A stretch of DNA of 64,000 nucleotides, taken from Laguncularia racemosa. Taxonomy: Eukaryota; Streptophyta; Magnoliopsida; Myrtales; Combretaceae. The stretch spans positions 992,001-1,056,000 of the forward strand of contig JBBMOL010000206.1 of the NCBI GenBank assembly GCA_037954665.1, given 5' to 3'. The notes under the pieces were generated by a model, which saw only the letters and a program-made list of their open reading frames with translations, ran no database searches and had not been told where the DNA came from. The position numbers and the translations under genes are program-made. Shown here one piece after another: positions 1 to 10,931 of this stretch (position 1 is the first letter of the stretch; every line of letters begins with the position of its first letter).

Positions 1-350
1 TGGAATAAATCGAAAATAATAAAGTTGCATAGGTTGGGGAAAGAAATGCTCATGTTGGGATGATAATGGTATTATTTTTCTCTATGATGCACTCTTGTGC
101 ATTGCCATGTTTTCATTCTTTAATTAATATATGTATGCCAATTCAATTAATAATCAACACATCTATATTCATGAGATAATCTAACAATCCCCAAATTGAA
201 ATATCACCTTCATGTGGAACCCTAATTTACGCTACGAACAAGACAATAAAGAAAATCCAATTTCTTACCAGATATTACACACTAGTAGAAGAAGGATTAA
301 GCTTGTAATTGTTGATATGGCACACAACAATCCTTGCCTTTGACTCGTTT
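1..350 (-). repeat. TP-family LTR fragment, reverse orientation
   Basis: The stretch resembles the middle of the reverse LTRs of element D (about 36180-36330): the same order of an ACCCTAATTT block, an ACCAGATAT block, a CTTGTAATT..GTTGATAT block and an ACAACAA block can be followed. It runs off the left edge of the window and stops near 350, where it abuts Tekay-type integrase sequence. No coding potential was seen. Boundaries are approximate because both ends are broken. Confidence 0.6.
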
Positions 351-382
351 GTGCAAGAAACCGTAGCAAAGATAACAATTAT

Positions 383-865
383 TAAGCAAAAGATGAAGGA
401 ATCCTAAGAGAGACAAAAGAGTTAGGCTTGTGAAAAACGAAAACCTTTAGAATTCGCTATAGGTGATCAAGTCTATCTAAAGACAAGTCCAATCAAGAGC
501 ATCTATCGAGTTAAGACGCAAGGAAAACTGAGTCCTAGATATATTGGACCATTTGAAATTCTCAAAAGAATTAGGAATTTAGATTGTCAATTGGCACTGC
601 CCCTAAATTTACTCGTATATACAATGTATTTCATGTTTCCATGTTGCAGAAATGTCTCTAATCTAGATGAAATCATGGAACTGAAGCCATTAGAACTGAA
701 GAAAAATCTGACTTATGAGGAACATCCTATGAGAATTCTAGATCGCAAAATCTGGAGGTTGAGGACCAAAAAGATCTACTATGTGAAGGTACAATGGAGA
801 CATCATGATTAGACCAAAGCCACTTAGGAACTACAAGACCAAAGGGCTCAAGTACCCTCATTTAT
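383..865 (+). pseudogene. Tekay-type chromovirus integrase C-terminus with chromodomain, broken
   Basis: The translation shows the integrase C-terminal part (FAIGDQVYLK, then KLSPRYIGPFEILKR) followed by a chromodomain-like segment (EEHPMRILDRKIWRLRTKK, then YVKVQWRHHD). This order is characteristic of Tekay/Del chromoviruses, where the chromodomain is thought to guide integration to marked chromatin. In-frame stops occur near 402 and 418 and again around 811, just before the last chromodomain residues. The region around 615-650 looks frame-disturbed relative to the family. Only the 3' end of the element is present; the upstream part is replaced by an LTR fragment. It is certainly non-functional. 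Confidence 0.8.
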
Positions 866-912
866 TTAAAGATTTAGGTATAAATTCAAGTTTTGATGAG
901 AAAACGATTCTT

Positions 913-925
913 AAGTGGTGGAGAG
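913..925 (+). other. Polypurine tract of the Tekay-type element
   Basis: AAGTGGTGGAGAG lies directly before TGTGACACAC, the start of the 3' LTR. In the family such a tract primes plus-strand synthesis. Confidence 0.7.
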
Positions 926-1248
926 TGTGACACACTAAAATTTCATTCAACAAAAACTTTTTCAAATAGCCTATCATAAGAAGATATATTTGAGATATAA
1001 CTCCAAATGAACCCGAGATTAGTCTAGAAATTAGTGATAACCCAATATATCATAAGTTAGCCTAAGTCAACTTAACTAGAGAAAGAGTTAACAAAAGTTA
1101 ACTAATTCCACTTAACTTATTAACTTAAGTCATCCATTTAATACCCTTAAGACGACTTGAGAAGACTTGATGGATTAGAATTAAGATTAAATATAATTTA
1201 GGATAGACTTGAAAGATAAGACATCACAAATTTATAAGATATCCCTTC
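926..1248 (+). repeat. Tekay-type 3' LTR, truncated
   Basis: The LTR begins TGTGACACAC after the polypurine tract. Its 3' limit is uncertain. The part 1166-1248 recurs at 9658-9740, in both places running directly into the end of a CRM-like pol, so the junction near 1248 is an old chimera that was later duplicated. No LTR end in CA was found before the junction. Confidence 0.55.
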
Positions 1249-1315
1249 TGATGATGATCACGCTAAGAGGATTGGTCCAAGGATGATTAAGATCAAGCTA
1301 GGCAGATTTAACTGA
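1249..1315 (+). pseudogene. End of CRM/Galadriel-like polyprotein (element B, copy 1)
   Basis: A short frame ends PRMIKIKLGRFN and a TGA at 1313-1315. The same tail occurs at 9741-9805 and 49999-50061, each time running into the same LTR family. Only the last twenty or so codons remain. Confidence 0.6.
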
Positions 1316-1322
1316 GGAGCAT

Positions 1323-3353
1323 TAATATGCTTAATTGACAAAAGCATATACACACAATAAATGAATCAATTCCGATTAACACCAACTTCACAAGTGGCGT
1401 GAACCCTAAATCCCTTATGAATCCAATTTATAAATCAAATAACCTTAATACCAAATGATGATGTGCTAAATAGGATCAAGCACACAACACAAGATCCAAT
1501 GTGATGGGAAAATTTCTAACACTGTCGACCTTTTCAGAACCCAATTTGGATGATTATCCAAATTACTCATATTTTACCTTATGTCTTTATTTCTAATAAA
1601 TATTTGAGAATAATCTTACAGGTACAATGATAATTCTCCATGGGATGCCAATATGTCCTACAACTCCTGTTGGATACAGAACGTTTTTCAATATGACAAT
1701 CAAAGACCCGCTGCGATTGTTTTCTATTCTAAGGCATTGGATCATGAAGACTTATGTTATTTTGTATCTTGTAATTGTTTTATGAACTATTTTGGTTGTA
1801 TTTTGGTTTTGGGACACTTTTATTTCCTTGTAATTTTCATTTAGGGTTAGCCACCTTAAAAGTGGCAAACTTGTAATTTTGACCACTTTTCAACCCTAGG
1901 AGTAGCAAGTATAAATACTTGCTTAAGAGAGGGTTTGAGGGGGCCAATTTTTACAGATTTGAGAGACACATTTCACGTGTGAATTAGGGTTCGTTCCTTA
2001 GTTCCAAACTCTTATCAATTTCAACCCAAGAATTGGAATTGTGGCGAGTGCGACGAAGGCGAATTGTGAGTCATATCAATTCAATTTTGTTGTATGTTCA
2101 TTTCTTCTCTAGTGAGTCATATCTAGGGTAGGTTTGGACCTTTCTTGGACATATTTGTGGTTCTTTTTTCGTGAACATCAATCTTGTAAGATTGATTGTT
2201 TCCTTGAGCACTTGAATTACATACTTCATTTTTATTGTTGGCATGAACTTGTGATTGAAAGGGAAAGTGGATTTCATTGGTTTATTGCTTTCTTTGATAT
2301 GATTTCCATGTGATATTTCAATCCTTATTGTGGTTATTTGGTTAATGTTTCCAATAGGGATTACAATTAAATCATTTGAACAACATTTTCCATCAAAATC
2401 TTCAAAGGTGTCACGAGAATTGCTTCCTTGGTGGATCGGTTTTGTATGAGATTTGAGATTGTTTTCTTGAGTCTTTTTATTGTGCTTCCAAGTGGATTTA
2501 GGAACATCACAATGGAAATCCAATCACCAAGACTACTAAAATGGCGTAAATCCCTTATGTAAAAGGCTTCCATGCAAAATAACAAATTCCACTAGCAATT
2601 GAATAATCACAATGTCAATTCACTTATGGATCTAATTCCACTAAATTGCAAGCAACCCAATGATAGAAATGACCCTAAAATGATGTGATAATCAAGAACA
2701 AAAAGAACAACCCAAATCATAACTAGATATGACACACTAGCATGAAATGGAATCAACTTAGGAATTGATATTACTCATAAATCTTTAAGTTGCTACTCCC
2801 ACAATCCTTGAAGAATTGATAAGAGTCTTATGAAATTTAAAGTATGAACCCTAATTCTCACAAAAGAGGTAGCAATTTTGTTTTCTCTCCACTCTCCCAC
2901 AAACCCTACTATAGTAAGTATTTATACTTGCTCCACTTAAGGTTAAAATGACAAAATAATTACATCTATGCCACTTAAGTGGCTAGTCCTAAATCCACAA
3001 ATACAACAAAATAAAATGTCCTAAAAATCTTACAAAATAAATGGTTCAAAGATAAATTACAAGTACAAAAATAACCTTCAACAAGCTAGCTCTTCAATGG
3101 AATCCGTTGGTCTAACTCATCTTCAGTTTAGGTCGGTCCATGAATAACCCAAAGCTGAGTCTTAGTGAGTTTGTCTATCACCTTGTAAAACCCGATAAGT
3201 ATGCTTGCTGGAATACAAAATACATAAGTAATAGAAAAGAGGTTAGAATACAAATAATTCCAGGGTTGTTCAAAGAGGACCCTCATTGACAAGATTTGAA
3301 ATCCTTCAGCTCTTGCCCTAATGATAGGTCTTGTAGGATTTTAATTCCTATCA
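1323..3353 (-). mobile_element. R1: TP-family solo LTR of the extended type, interrupted by S1
   Basis: On the + strand it begins TAATATGCTTAATT, a decayed form of the TGATGTGCTTAA terminus, and ends CCTATCA. The flanks are AGCAT (1318-1322) and AGCAC (3354-3358), a TSD with one transition. It sits in an LTR of element B that resumes at 3354. About 131 bp in from the left end is an embedded second terminus (TGATGTGC at 1459) with a decayed PBS beside it (ACCTTAATACCA, 1442-1453). A TATA palindrome copy lies at 2914-2931. A plus-oriented solo LTR (S1) has split it. No internal coding part is present. Confidence 0.75.
1502..2509 (+). mobile_element. S1: TP-family solo LTR inserted in R1
   Basis: The 1008-bp unit begins TGATGGGAAAA and ends AGGAACATCA. 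It is flanked by perfect CAATG repeats (1497-1501 and 2510-2514). The sequence GCAAGTATAAATACTTGC at 1905-1922 is the family promoter palindrome. As no internal part or second LTR is present, it is a solo LTR left by LTR-LTR recombination. It lies in the opposite orientation to its host R1, giving diverged inverted arms. Confidence 0.85.
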
Positions 3354-3620
3354 AGCACGACCTTACTTGAAGTGCGGAGCATGGATGTGGAAATCGAGGA
3401 AGAGATTTAAGGTCGACAGCTTCAAAACCAATGAAGGCCACCACTTTGGCAATGTAACCCATCGGCCTAAGTGGCTGATGTAGATCCAAGGAAGATAAGC
3501 TAAATGGAGATCCAAAGCTACTGGCTTTGTAATATTTTAGGCCCTGACGTTTAATGTTTGTCCTTTATTCGAATTAGGTTTTTTTATGTCATTTTGCTTA
3601 CTTATTCTTATGGGACTATA
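3354..3620 (+). repeat. Element B LTR fragment (copy 1), cut by element G
   Basis: After the R1 TSD the B LTR continues through AAGTGCGGAGCA and runs to GGGACTATA, where the LTR of G begins. The matching part of the complete copies is about 9810-10130 and 50062-50400. The rest of this LTR is not found immediately after G. A reverse open frame at 3283-3489 is a by-product and not a gene. Confidence 0.75.
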
Positions 3621-4518
3621 TGATGTGCTTAACGACCAAGCACATGAATATTAATATAAATGGCATGAATCAACAATTACAACTAACAATTGTCTTGATC
3701 AATAACTTTGCAAAATGGCCTTAATTCATGAAAATTGAAGCCAAGTGGATATATGGAGCAAACAATGATATGAATATCAATGGATACCAAGGAAATGAAC
3801 TAAGATTCCACTTAAATTGAAATGTTTCAAATTTGAAAATATGAACCCCACATTCATGTGTATAAGGATAAGGAACCAACAAATTGCACTTAAATATTAC
3901 TCACTAATTACAATTTGTAAAAACAACAAGAGATGATTGATATTACTCACGATCACTTTAGTTGGTTCTTGCTACAATTTCACAAATGAAATTGATAAGA
4001 GATCAATTACAAGCAAGGGGAACTCCTCATAGTAACAATGTGTTTGTTTTGTCAAAATATCAAAAAGCTACATACAAATCCTAGTTAGTAAGTATTTATA
4101 CTTGCTCCAATTAAAGTAAAAATGTTCAAAAAATTACACATATGCCACTAAGTGGCCAGTTCTAAAAATAAATTACAAGTTCCAAAAATGAACAAAAATG
4201 GTCGGTTCAATAATGACAATTACAAGTGCAAAAGGTGGTGTTCAAGTAGCCGGTTCTTCAAGTCAAGTGGATACGTTGTAGATCGTTGGATATGAGTCCA
4301 AGAATGTTCCCAATTTGATCTTAGCATATTTTTATTCACCATCCTATAGAATCGATAAATGTACCTATCGGAATGCACAACAATTATGTGATACAAAAGT
4401 AGATACTAAATTAACATCCTCAGGGTTTAGTTGTTCATAGAGGATCCTCATAGCTAGATTTTGTAAACCATTAGCTCGAGCTCTAGTGATTAGTCCTATG
4501 GGAATCTAATTCCTATCA
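3621..4518 (-). repeat. 3' LTR of element G
   Basis: On the + strand it begins TGATGTGCTTAACG and ends TAATTCCTATCA. A variant of the TATA palindrome is at 4088-4105 (first arm GTAAG instead of GCAAG). The minus-strand pol frame continues into the LTR as an RNxIP..LITRARAN tail, broken by one stop. Confidence 0.85.
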
Positions 4519-5820
4519 TCTCCTCGGGCCTCAAGAAGATTTGCCCTCAAATCTAATAAATCTTCATTAATGTCATCTGGTAAATTTGGTGACAAATTTG
4601 CAACATTAAAAGTAGTTGATACACATACTCCCCTAGTAACTCTACTTTGTAGGCATTGTTGTTAATGTGCCTGACAACTCTGAAAGGTCCATCTGATCTG
4701 GGTGATAGCTTTTGTGACTTCTTATGTGGAAACCTGTCTTTGCTAAGATTAATCTAAACTAAGTTACCCGGATTATAAATGCTGGTTTTCTTGTGCCTGT
4801 TTCCTTAAAGTTTCTGTTGCCCCTATGTCTTCTAAAGGCGTTCAGCTGTCTTCTCATGAAGTTGTTGAATCTACTTGGCTCGCTCTACTCCACTTAGGCT
4901 CTCTTCCATTGTTGCTGGTCCTACTATAAGATTCAATGGAACAGTAGGATTATAGCCATACACAACTTCAAAAGGAGACTTACTGGCTGAACTATGAGTA
5001 GACCTATTGTAAGCGAACTCGACAATAGGAAGACACAAGTCCCAATCAATAAGATTCTTGCCAACCGTTGCTCTTAGTAATGTGCCAAGAGTATAGTTCA
5101 TAACCTCAGTCTGGCTGTTAGTTTGTGGATAACATGAAGTACTATACATAAGCTTAGTACCAAGTCTTCTCCATAGTGTCTTCTAGAAGAAGCTAAGAAA
5201 CTTAGTGTCTTTGTTAAACACTATACTATGTGGATAACCATGCAATTTAACAATCTCCTACACAAAAAGGTTAGCTATAAAAAGGGCATCATCCATTTTG
5301 TGACAAGGCATAAAATGGGGCATTTTGATGAATCTATCAACAACTACCATGATAGAATCATTTCCCCTTTGTGTCAAGGGCAAACCCAACATAAAATCCA
5401 TATTGATATCAGTCCAAGGTTTGGTAGGTATAGGCAAAGGCATATATTCACACTGAAAGCCTTTCTTTCCATTTTCCCTTTCGCAAACTCTACACCTTTC
5501 TAGCACCTTATGAACATCCCTTATCATACCCTTCCAATAAAAATTTTCTTTCAACATAGCTAGGGTTCTCTTCTCACCAAAATGACCAAACAAACCTCTT
5601 GCATGTGCTTCTCGCACCAATAGTGCCCTCACAAACCCACAAGGTATACACAATTTTCCAGCTTTATACCAAAACCCTTTAATCATGTAATACCCCTTAA
5701 ACATCTTTCCCTCATAACATTTCTCAATAATTATTCTCAAATAATCATCATGCATATACTATTCCTTTAGCAATTCAAAACCAAGCAGTTTCGATTGAAG
5801 AGAAGTGATAAGTACATACC
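4519..5820 (-). pseudogene. Integrase of element G, broken
   Basis: Reading from 5755 leftward: an HHCC-type zinc-binding region (GHFGEKRTLAMLK, then CRVCE), the catalytic core start (DINMDFMLGLP and VVVDRF), and after a stop the core end (CYPQTNSQTEVMNYTL at about 5125) with the glutamate of the D,D-35-E triad. The C-terminal part ends with NLSPNLP and DLRANLLEARGDD just before the 3' LTR. Integrase inserts the cDNA into chromosomal DNA. Stops interrupt it near 5256, 5190 and 4868. No chromodomain was recognised at its end. Confidence 0.8.
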
Positions 5821-7206
5821 TGCGTGACAAAGCGTCAGCCACCATATTCTAGTTACCCTTCTTATACTTTATCACATATGCAAAACTCTCCAGAAACTCC
5901 ACCCATTTGACTTGGCATTTAGATAGGTTTTGCTGACCCCTTAAATGCTTCAATTACTCATGATTTGTGTAGATGATGAATTCTCTCAAAAGGAGATAAT
6001 GCTGCTACGTCATCAAAGCCCTCACTAAGGAATAGAATTCCTTATCATATATGGAATAGTTCAAAGTTACATCACTCAACTTTTCACTAAAGTAGGCAAT
6101 AGGCCTCTTATCCTACATCAATACAACACCAATCCCTATCTTAGAAGCATCACATTCTAATTCAAAAACTTTATCAAAATCAAGTAAAGCCAATACTGGA
6201 GCATAAGTAAGTTTTTCCTTTACCAATTCCAAACTCTTTTAGGCCCTCTCACCCCAAATGAAAGGAACATTTTTTTAGTCAGTTTTATTAGTGGATTGAC
6301 AATATTACTAAAATTATGGACAAAGTGCCTATAAAATGATGCTAGTCCATGGAAACTCCTTACCTCCACAACTGATTTTGGTGTTGGTCATTCTCTAATA
6401 GCCCTCACTTTCTCCTCATCAACCTTAACACCAGAACCAGATATAATAAAACCCAAAAATGTTACCTCAATTTAGTAGAAGGAACATTTTTTTAGATTTA
6501 CAAACAGTTGTTGTGCCCTTAAGACTGAAAATATCGCTTGAAGATGCTCCACATGATTTTCTAGGCTTTTACCGTATATCATAATATCATCAAAATAAAC
6601 AACAACAAATTTAAGTAGAAACTCCTTCATTACATGATTCAATAATCTCATAAATGTGCTAGGAGCATTACTCAAACCAAATGGCATAACCATCCATTCA
6701 TACAGTCCATGGCGTGTTTTAAAAGCGGTCTTCCACTTGTCTCCTTCTCTCATCTAAATTTGATGATATTCGCTTTTAAGATCTACCTTAGAGAACACCT
6801 GTGCACCATACAATTCATCTAACATATCATTAAGTCTAGGAATAGGATACTTATATTTGATGGTAATTTTGTTGATGGCTCGGCTATCAATACACATTCT
6901 CTAAGTACCATCCTTCTTAAGAACAAGAAAGGCTGGAACAACATATGGATTGAGACTCTCCCTAACAAAACCCTGTTCGACTAGCTCATCCACTTAACGT
7001 TTTAATTCCTTAGCCTGCTCAGGATTCATGCCATATGCAGGTCGATTTAGCAAGACTGACCCAGGCAAAAAGTCCATGGCATGCTCTACACCTCTCAAAG
7101 GTGGTAAACCTTCTAGCAAATCATCAGTAAAAAGGTCATTGTACTCATCCAATACCTGAGATACTGTAGAGGGTAGATGTTGATGTCCTCCATCCCTAGG
7201 GCACAT
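5821..7206 (-). pseudogene. Reverse transcriptase and RNase H of element G, broken
   Basis: The RT palm is visible at 6472-6753, with MPFGLSNAPSTFMRL and the catalytic VVYFDDIMIYG at about 6586-6605. Upstream at 6994-7206 is the RT N-terminus (PAYGMNPEQAKELKR), ended by a stop. The intervening block keeps readable RT motifs in frame pieces. RNase H sequence follows toward 5821, also fragmented. Many stops appear as TAG or TAA in otherwise alignable frame. The equivalent in G2 (61805-63334) is a close relative. Confidence 0.8.
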
Positions 7207-7835
7207 CTCAACTGCAACAAGTATACTAAGCCCTCATCTATTATGGCCTCCTCCAACTCACTTTGTCCCATCAATAAGACCTTCTTTCCCCTAGATTTCT
7301 TGGCCTATATTGGACCCACTTTGATCTCTGATGGTCTACTGATTTGTTGCTAAACCTCTTGGACCTCTAAAGGTGACATTGGGTTCAAGATGATATGTTT
7401 ATCCTCTTTCTAGAATACATATGTATTCCTGAAACCATCATATAAAACCTTCCTATCATATAACCATAGCCTGCCAAGCTATATATGGGATGCACACATA
7501 GGAAGAATATCACATTCAATCTCATCATAGTATTTATCCTCTATACTGAAAGGTACCCTAGCTTTTTGGGTCACACGTAGACTTCCCTGTTCACTTAGCC
7601 AATGTAATTTGTAGGGTTTAAGATGCAGGGTAGTTACAAGTTTTAATTTTATTCCTAATGAGGTAGCCAGAAAATTAGTAGAACTACCGCCATCAATAAT
7701 AATGATACATAAGTTACTTTGCACCCTACAAGAAGTGTGAAACAAATTTTCCCTTTACTCATCATCAATAGTTGTAAAAGAGGTTAAGGCCTAGTGTAGT
7801 ACATTAGTAGACAAAAACAAGTCACTTGACATTAC
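7207..7835 (-). pseudogene. Protease region of element G
   Basis: At 7479-7745 the frame shows IIIDGGSSTNFLATSLG, the aspartic protease active-site region with DGG in the D-[ST]-G position, followed by LHLKPYKLHWLSEQGSLRV. Protease would cut the gag-pol polyprotein. The frame is open to 7745 and closed on both sides. Sequence between 7207 and 7478 is the linker to RT and carries stops. Upstream, near 7835, the coding sequence gives way to the leader, so gag is missing. Confidence 0.75.
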
Positions 7836-8743
7836 TGCTTAGTACTTCAACAAACCAATAATACACTACACTACACACACTACAGCAACACACTCCTACA
7901 CACCTATGGTGCAATTAAGCAACCAATGCAACACACAGTTCCCCACACTTCAATTATGGCAACCACAAGTGGAACAATAATTAAACACTTCCAAGTAGTA
8001 AGTTATTGAATTCAACTAAGCAAGTGTTTAAGTATCAATACTTAATAAGTTTCATACTTAAATGCTTGTTTTGAAATTCAAAATTTACTACTAAATTTCC
8101 TTTTTCTAGTCACGGCACACACAATATTATACTCCACATGCAGCACCTTCTTCACATAACACAACTCCACAACAATTTACAACACTTTTCACAACACACT
8201 CACACCACCACACACTCAACACAAACATGTTGCACTTCTTCAAACAACAACATCACTTCAAGTGTAGCACCTCCTTGTCTCAACACACACAACACCACAC
8301 GTTGTAACCCTTTCAACTCAATACACACTTACATTGCCACACATCAACACAAACACAATCACGGTAACAATTCAAAATATTACACCTTTAATGCAAATAA
8401 TTTCTTATTCTCCCACACAATGCAAATCTGGAAATTGTAAATGGTACTCCCCAATTCCGAAATCATGCAAGAATTACACTTCTCTTTTTCCACAAATGAT
8501 GTACCCTCAATTTCGAAAATGACACAAGAAATGCTCTTCCTACTTCCCTTCTCTTCATGGAAAATTCAAGAAAAAAGGGACTACTACAAGATCTCCACTT
8601 CTACTTTAACAATCAACAAGTATAATCACAACAAAATCGAAATTAAGTACTTCAATTCTACCTCAACAATTCAGATCAAGAAGTAAAATTCAAGAACCCT
8701 AATTTCAATTAAAGATCACGAAATTCCCTTCCTCAATTCCCAT
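7836..8743 (-). other. 5' leader of element G, CA-rich on the + strand
   Basis: This non-coding stretch is very rich in CACA/ACAA on the + strand, especially 8100-8360. It resembles the reverse of the leader of element F (about 41560-41790). Plus-strand open frames here (8138-8440 and 8441-8686) are low-complexity by-products. No gene is supported. Confidence 0.6.
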
Positions 8744-8755
8744 GCTCTGATACCA
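8744..8755 (-). other. Primer-binding site of element G
   Basis: GCTCTGATACCA is the complement of TGGTATCAGAGC, the 12 bases that pair with the 3' end of plant initiator Met tRNA. It lies five bases from the LTR terminus at 8761. This fixes the element orientation as minus. Confidence 0.9.
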
Positions 8756-8760
8756 AATTA

Positions 8761-9657
8761 TGATGTACTTAAAGAACAAGCACATGAACACCAATATAAA
8801 TGGCATGAATCAACAATTACAACCAACAATTGTCTTTATAAAAAACTTTACAAAATGGCCCTAATTCACGAAAATTGAAGCCAAATGGATATATGGAGCA
8901 AATAATGATATGAATATCAATGGATAACCAAGGAAATGAACTAAGATTCTACTCAAATTGAAATGATTCAAATATAAAAATAAGAATCCCATATTCACGT
9001 GTATAAGGATAAGGAACTAACAAATTACACTTAGATATTACTCACTAAATACAATTTGTAAAAATAACAAGAGATGATTGATATTACTCACAATCACTCT
9101 AGTTTGTTCTCGCTACAATTTCATAAATGAAATTGATAAGAGATCAATTGCAAGCAAGGGGAACTTCTCATGGCAATAATGTGTGTGTTTTGTCAAAATA
9201 TCAAAAAGCTACATATAAACCCTAGTTAGCAAGTACTTATACTTGCTCCAATTACGGTAAAAATGTTCAAAAAATTACACCAATGCCACTAAGTGACCAG
9301 TTCTAAAAACAAATTACAAGTTCCAAAAATGAACAAAAAATGGCCAGTTCAATAATGACAATTGCAAGTGCAAAAGATGTTCTTCAAGTGGTCGATTCTT
9401 CAAGTTAAGTGGACACATTGTGGACTATTGGATATGAGTCCAAGAATGTTCCCAATTTGATCCTTAGCATGTTTCTATTCGCCATCCTATAGAATCGATA
9501 AATGTACCTATTGGAATGCACAATAATTATGTGATACAAAAGTTGATACTAAATTAACATCCTCAGGGTTTAGTTGTTCATAGAGGATCCTCATAGTTAG
9601 ATTTTGTGAACTCTTAGCTCGGGCTCTAGTGATTGGTCTTGTGGGAATCCGATTCCT
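8761..9657 (-). repeat. 5' LTR of element G
   Basis: It begins TGATGTACTTAAAG and matches the left LTR along its whole length. It stops at GATTCCT where the left LTR reads on as ATCA, so about five terminal bases are lost. The TATA palindrome is at 9229-9246 (GCAAGTACTTATACTTGC, one base off symmetry). The first codons encode a basic tail (PTRPITRARAK). Confidence 0.85.
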
Positions 9658-9805
9658 TAATGGATTAGAATTAAGATTCAATATAATTTAGGATAGACTT
9701 GAAAGATAAGACATCGCAGATTTATAAGATATCCCTTTTAATGATGATTACGCTAGGAGGATTGGTCTAAGGATGATCGAGATCAAGCTAGGCAGATTTG
9801 ATTAA
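9658..9805 (+). repeat. Second copy of the Tekay-LTR / B-pol-end junction
   Basis: Starting at TGGATTAGAATTAAGATT, this segment matches 1166-1315 with a few substitutions, including the change from Tekay-like LTR to the B pol tail (RMIEIKLGRFD, stop TAA at 9803-9805). The shared chimeric junction shows the two places descend from one event. It is followed by a complete B LTR. Confidence 0.65.
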
Positions 9806-10441
9806 GGAGCACGACCTTACTTAAAGTGCGGAGCATAGATGTGGAAGTCAAGGAAGAGATATAAGGCCAATAGCTTCAAAACCAATGAAGGCCGCCAGCC
9901 TTGGTGGTGTAAATGGCCGACATGGAAAAGTAGGCCGCTGGCCTATGTGGCCGGTGTAGATCTAAGGAAGACCAGCTAAATGGAGATCCAAAGCTGCTAG
10001 CTTTGGTGCCAACTTTGACTGCAATTGTAAGCCGACTTTGTAATATTTTAGGCCGCCGACGTTTAATGTTTGTCCTTTTTTCGAATTAGGTTTTTTTATG
10101 TCATTTTGTTTACTTATTCTTGTAGGACTATAAATGGTTGTCATAGACTCATTGTAACATAATGAGGAATTGAAGAATTTTTTTCACAAATTGGAGAGAA
10201 TTTCTCTATTAATTCTTGATAGAACTATCAAACTTATTGGATTTTGAATCTGTGGCGTTCACCTTAAACTTATCAATCGATTGTTTTATAATCGAATGTG
10301 GCGTTAGCACTTATACTAAGGTTCTTATCTCGTTTATAGACAATGGGTCGCGGTTTCCTTCGTTCTTGATAGATCCATAGGTTGTAAGGATTAACAAATC
10401 TAGTTATCAGGTTTCGTCACAAGTTGGCAGGGTTTGCATCA
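9803..10441 (+). repeat. LTR of element B (copy 2), followed by PBS
   Basis: The LTR runs through AAGTGCGGAGCATAG to GGGTTTGCATCA and is followed by a PBS. It resembles 50059-50710 throughout. The start is uncertain; if LTRs begin TGAGGAGCAC as in the 50-kb copy, the first bases here are TAAGGAGCAC. Internal sequence lies on both sides: pol end to the left, PBS and gag to the right. Confidence 0.75.
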
Positions 10442-10444
10442 GTT

Positions 10445-10456
10445 TGGTATTAGAGC
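10445..10456 (+). other. Primer-binding site of element B
   Basis: TGGTATTAGAGC differs by one base from the initiator Met tRNA complement and lies three bases after the LTR end. It sets the plus orientation of this B copy. Confidence 0.85.
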
Positions 10457-10931
10457 ACAATCAGGTTGTCAGGATTGCCTATCTTATTATTTCAATCACT
10501 TGTCCTTAGATCTAGGGTTTGAAAAAAAAAATCATTCTTTGAATTTCGATTTGCAACTAGATTTCGATACAATTGTTGTTAGTGTTTGAAAGGAATCATA
10601 CACTCTTCCCTTCTTAAGAATAAAAAAAGAATTCGTTTAAAAAAAATCTCATAAAAATTGTTGATTTAGAATTTGTGGTGATCCTTATTGCAATTCTTAG
10701 CTTTCTATAAATCTTATCAAATTGTGTTATGAGACTATTGTTTAGAAAATTGGGTGAATTTCTATAAGAACAACTGTGGTTAAATTGTTAGTTCTAAAAG
10801 AACCGAAAAGAGAAATTTTTGAGTGGGTAAGGATTGGTGAGAACTAGTAAAGCAATTTGAGTGAAACATGTGAGCGAGTGAAATTGTGAAAGTTTTATTT
10901 TCTTACTCCTAACATTTTCTTGTGCAGCACT
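10457..10931 (+). other. 5' leader of element B
   Basis: AT-rich non-coding sequence between the PBS and the first gag ATG. No further features seen. Confidence 0.6.

Larger units (their letters stand above)
3621..9657 (-). mobile_element. G: TP-family Ty3/gypsy element with pol, gag deleted
   Basis: Two LTRs of nearly equal length (3621-4518 and 8761-9657) flank remnants of protease, RT, RNase H and integrase, all on the minus strand, with a Met-tRNA PBS beside the right LTR. The domain order PR-RT-RH-IN is that of Ty3/gypsy, and the RT and protease look CRM/Galadriel-like. The long 5' leader passes directly into protease, so gag has been lost. The left flank is CTATA, but no matching TSD is seen on the right, where about five terminal bases of the LTR are missing. 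LTRs differ clearly by eye (several percent), so this is one of the older insertions. Confidence 0.85.

Noticed and set aside
8138..8686. Two plus-strand open frames of 80-100 codons
   Set aside because: They lie in the CA-rich leader of the minus-strand element G, are low in complexity, and have no counterpart in other members.
3621..9657. TSD for element G
   Set aside because: The left flank is CTATA but the right LTR lacks its last bases and the following sequence is a duplicated segment; no matching five bases were found.
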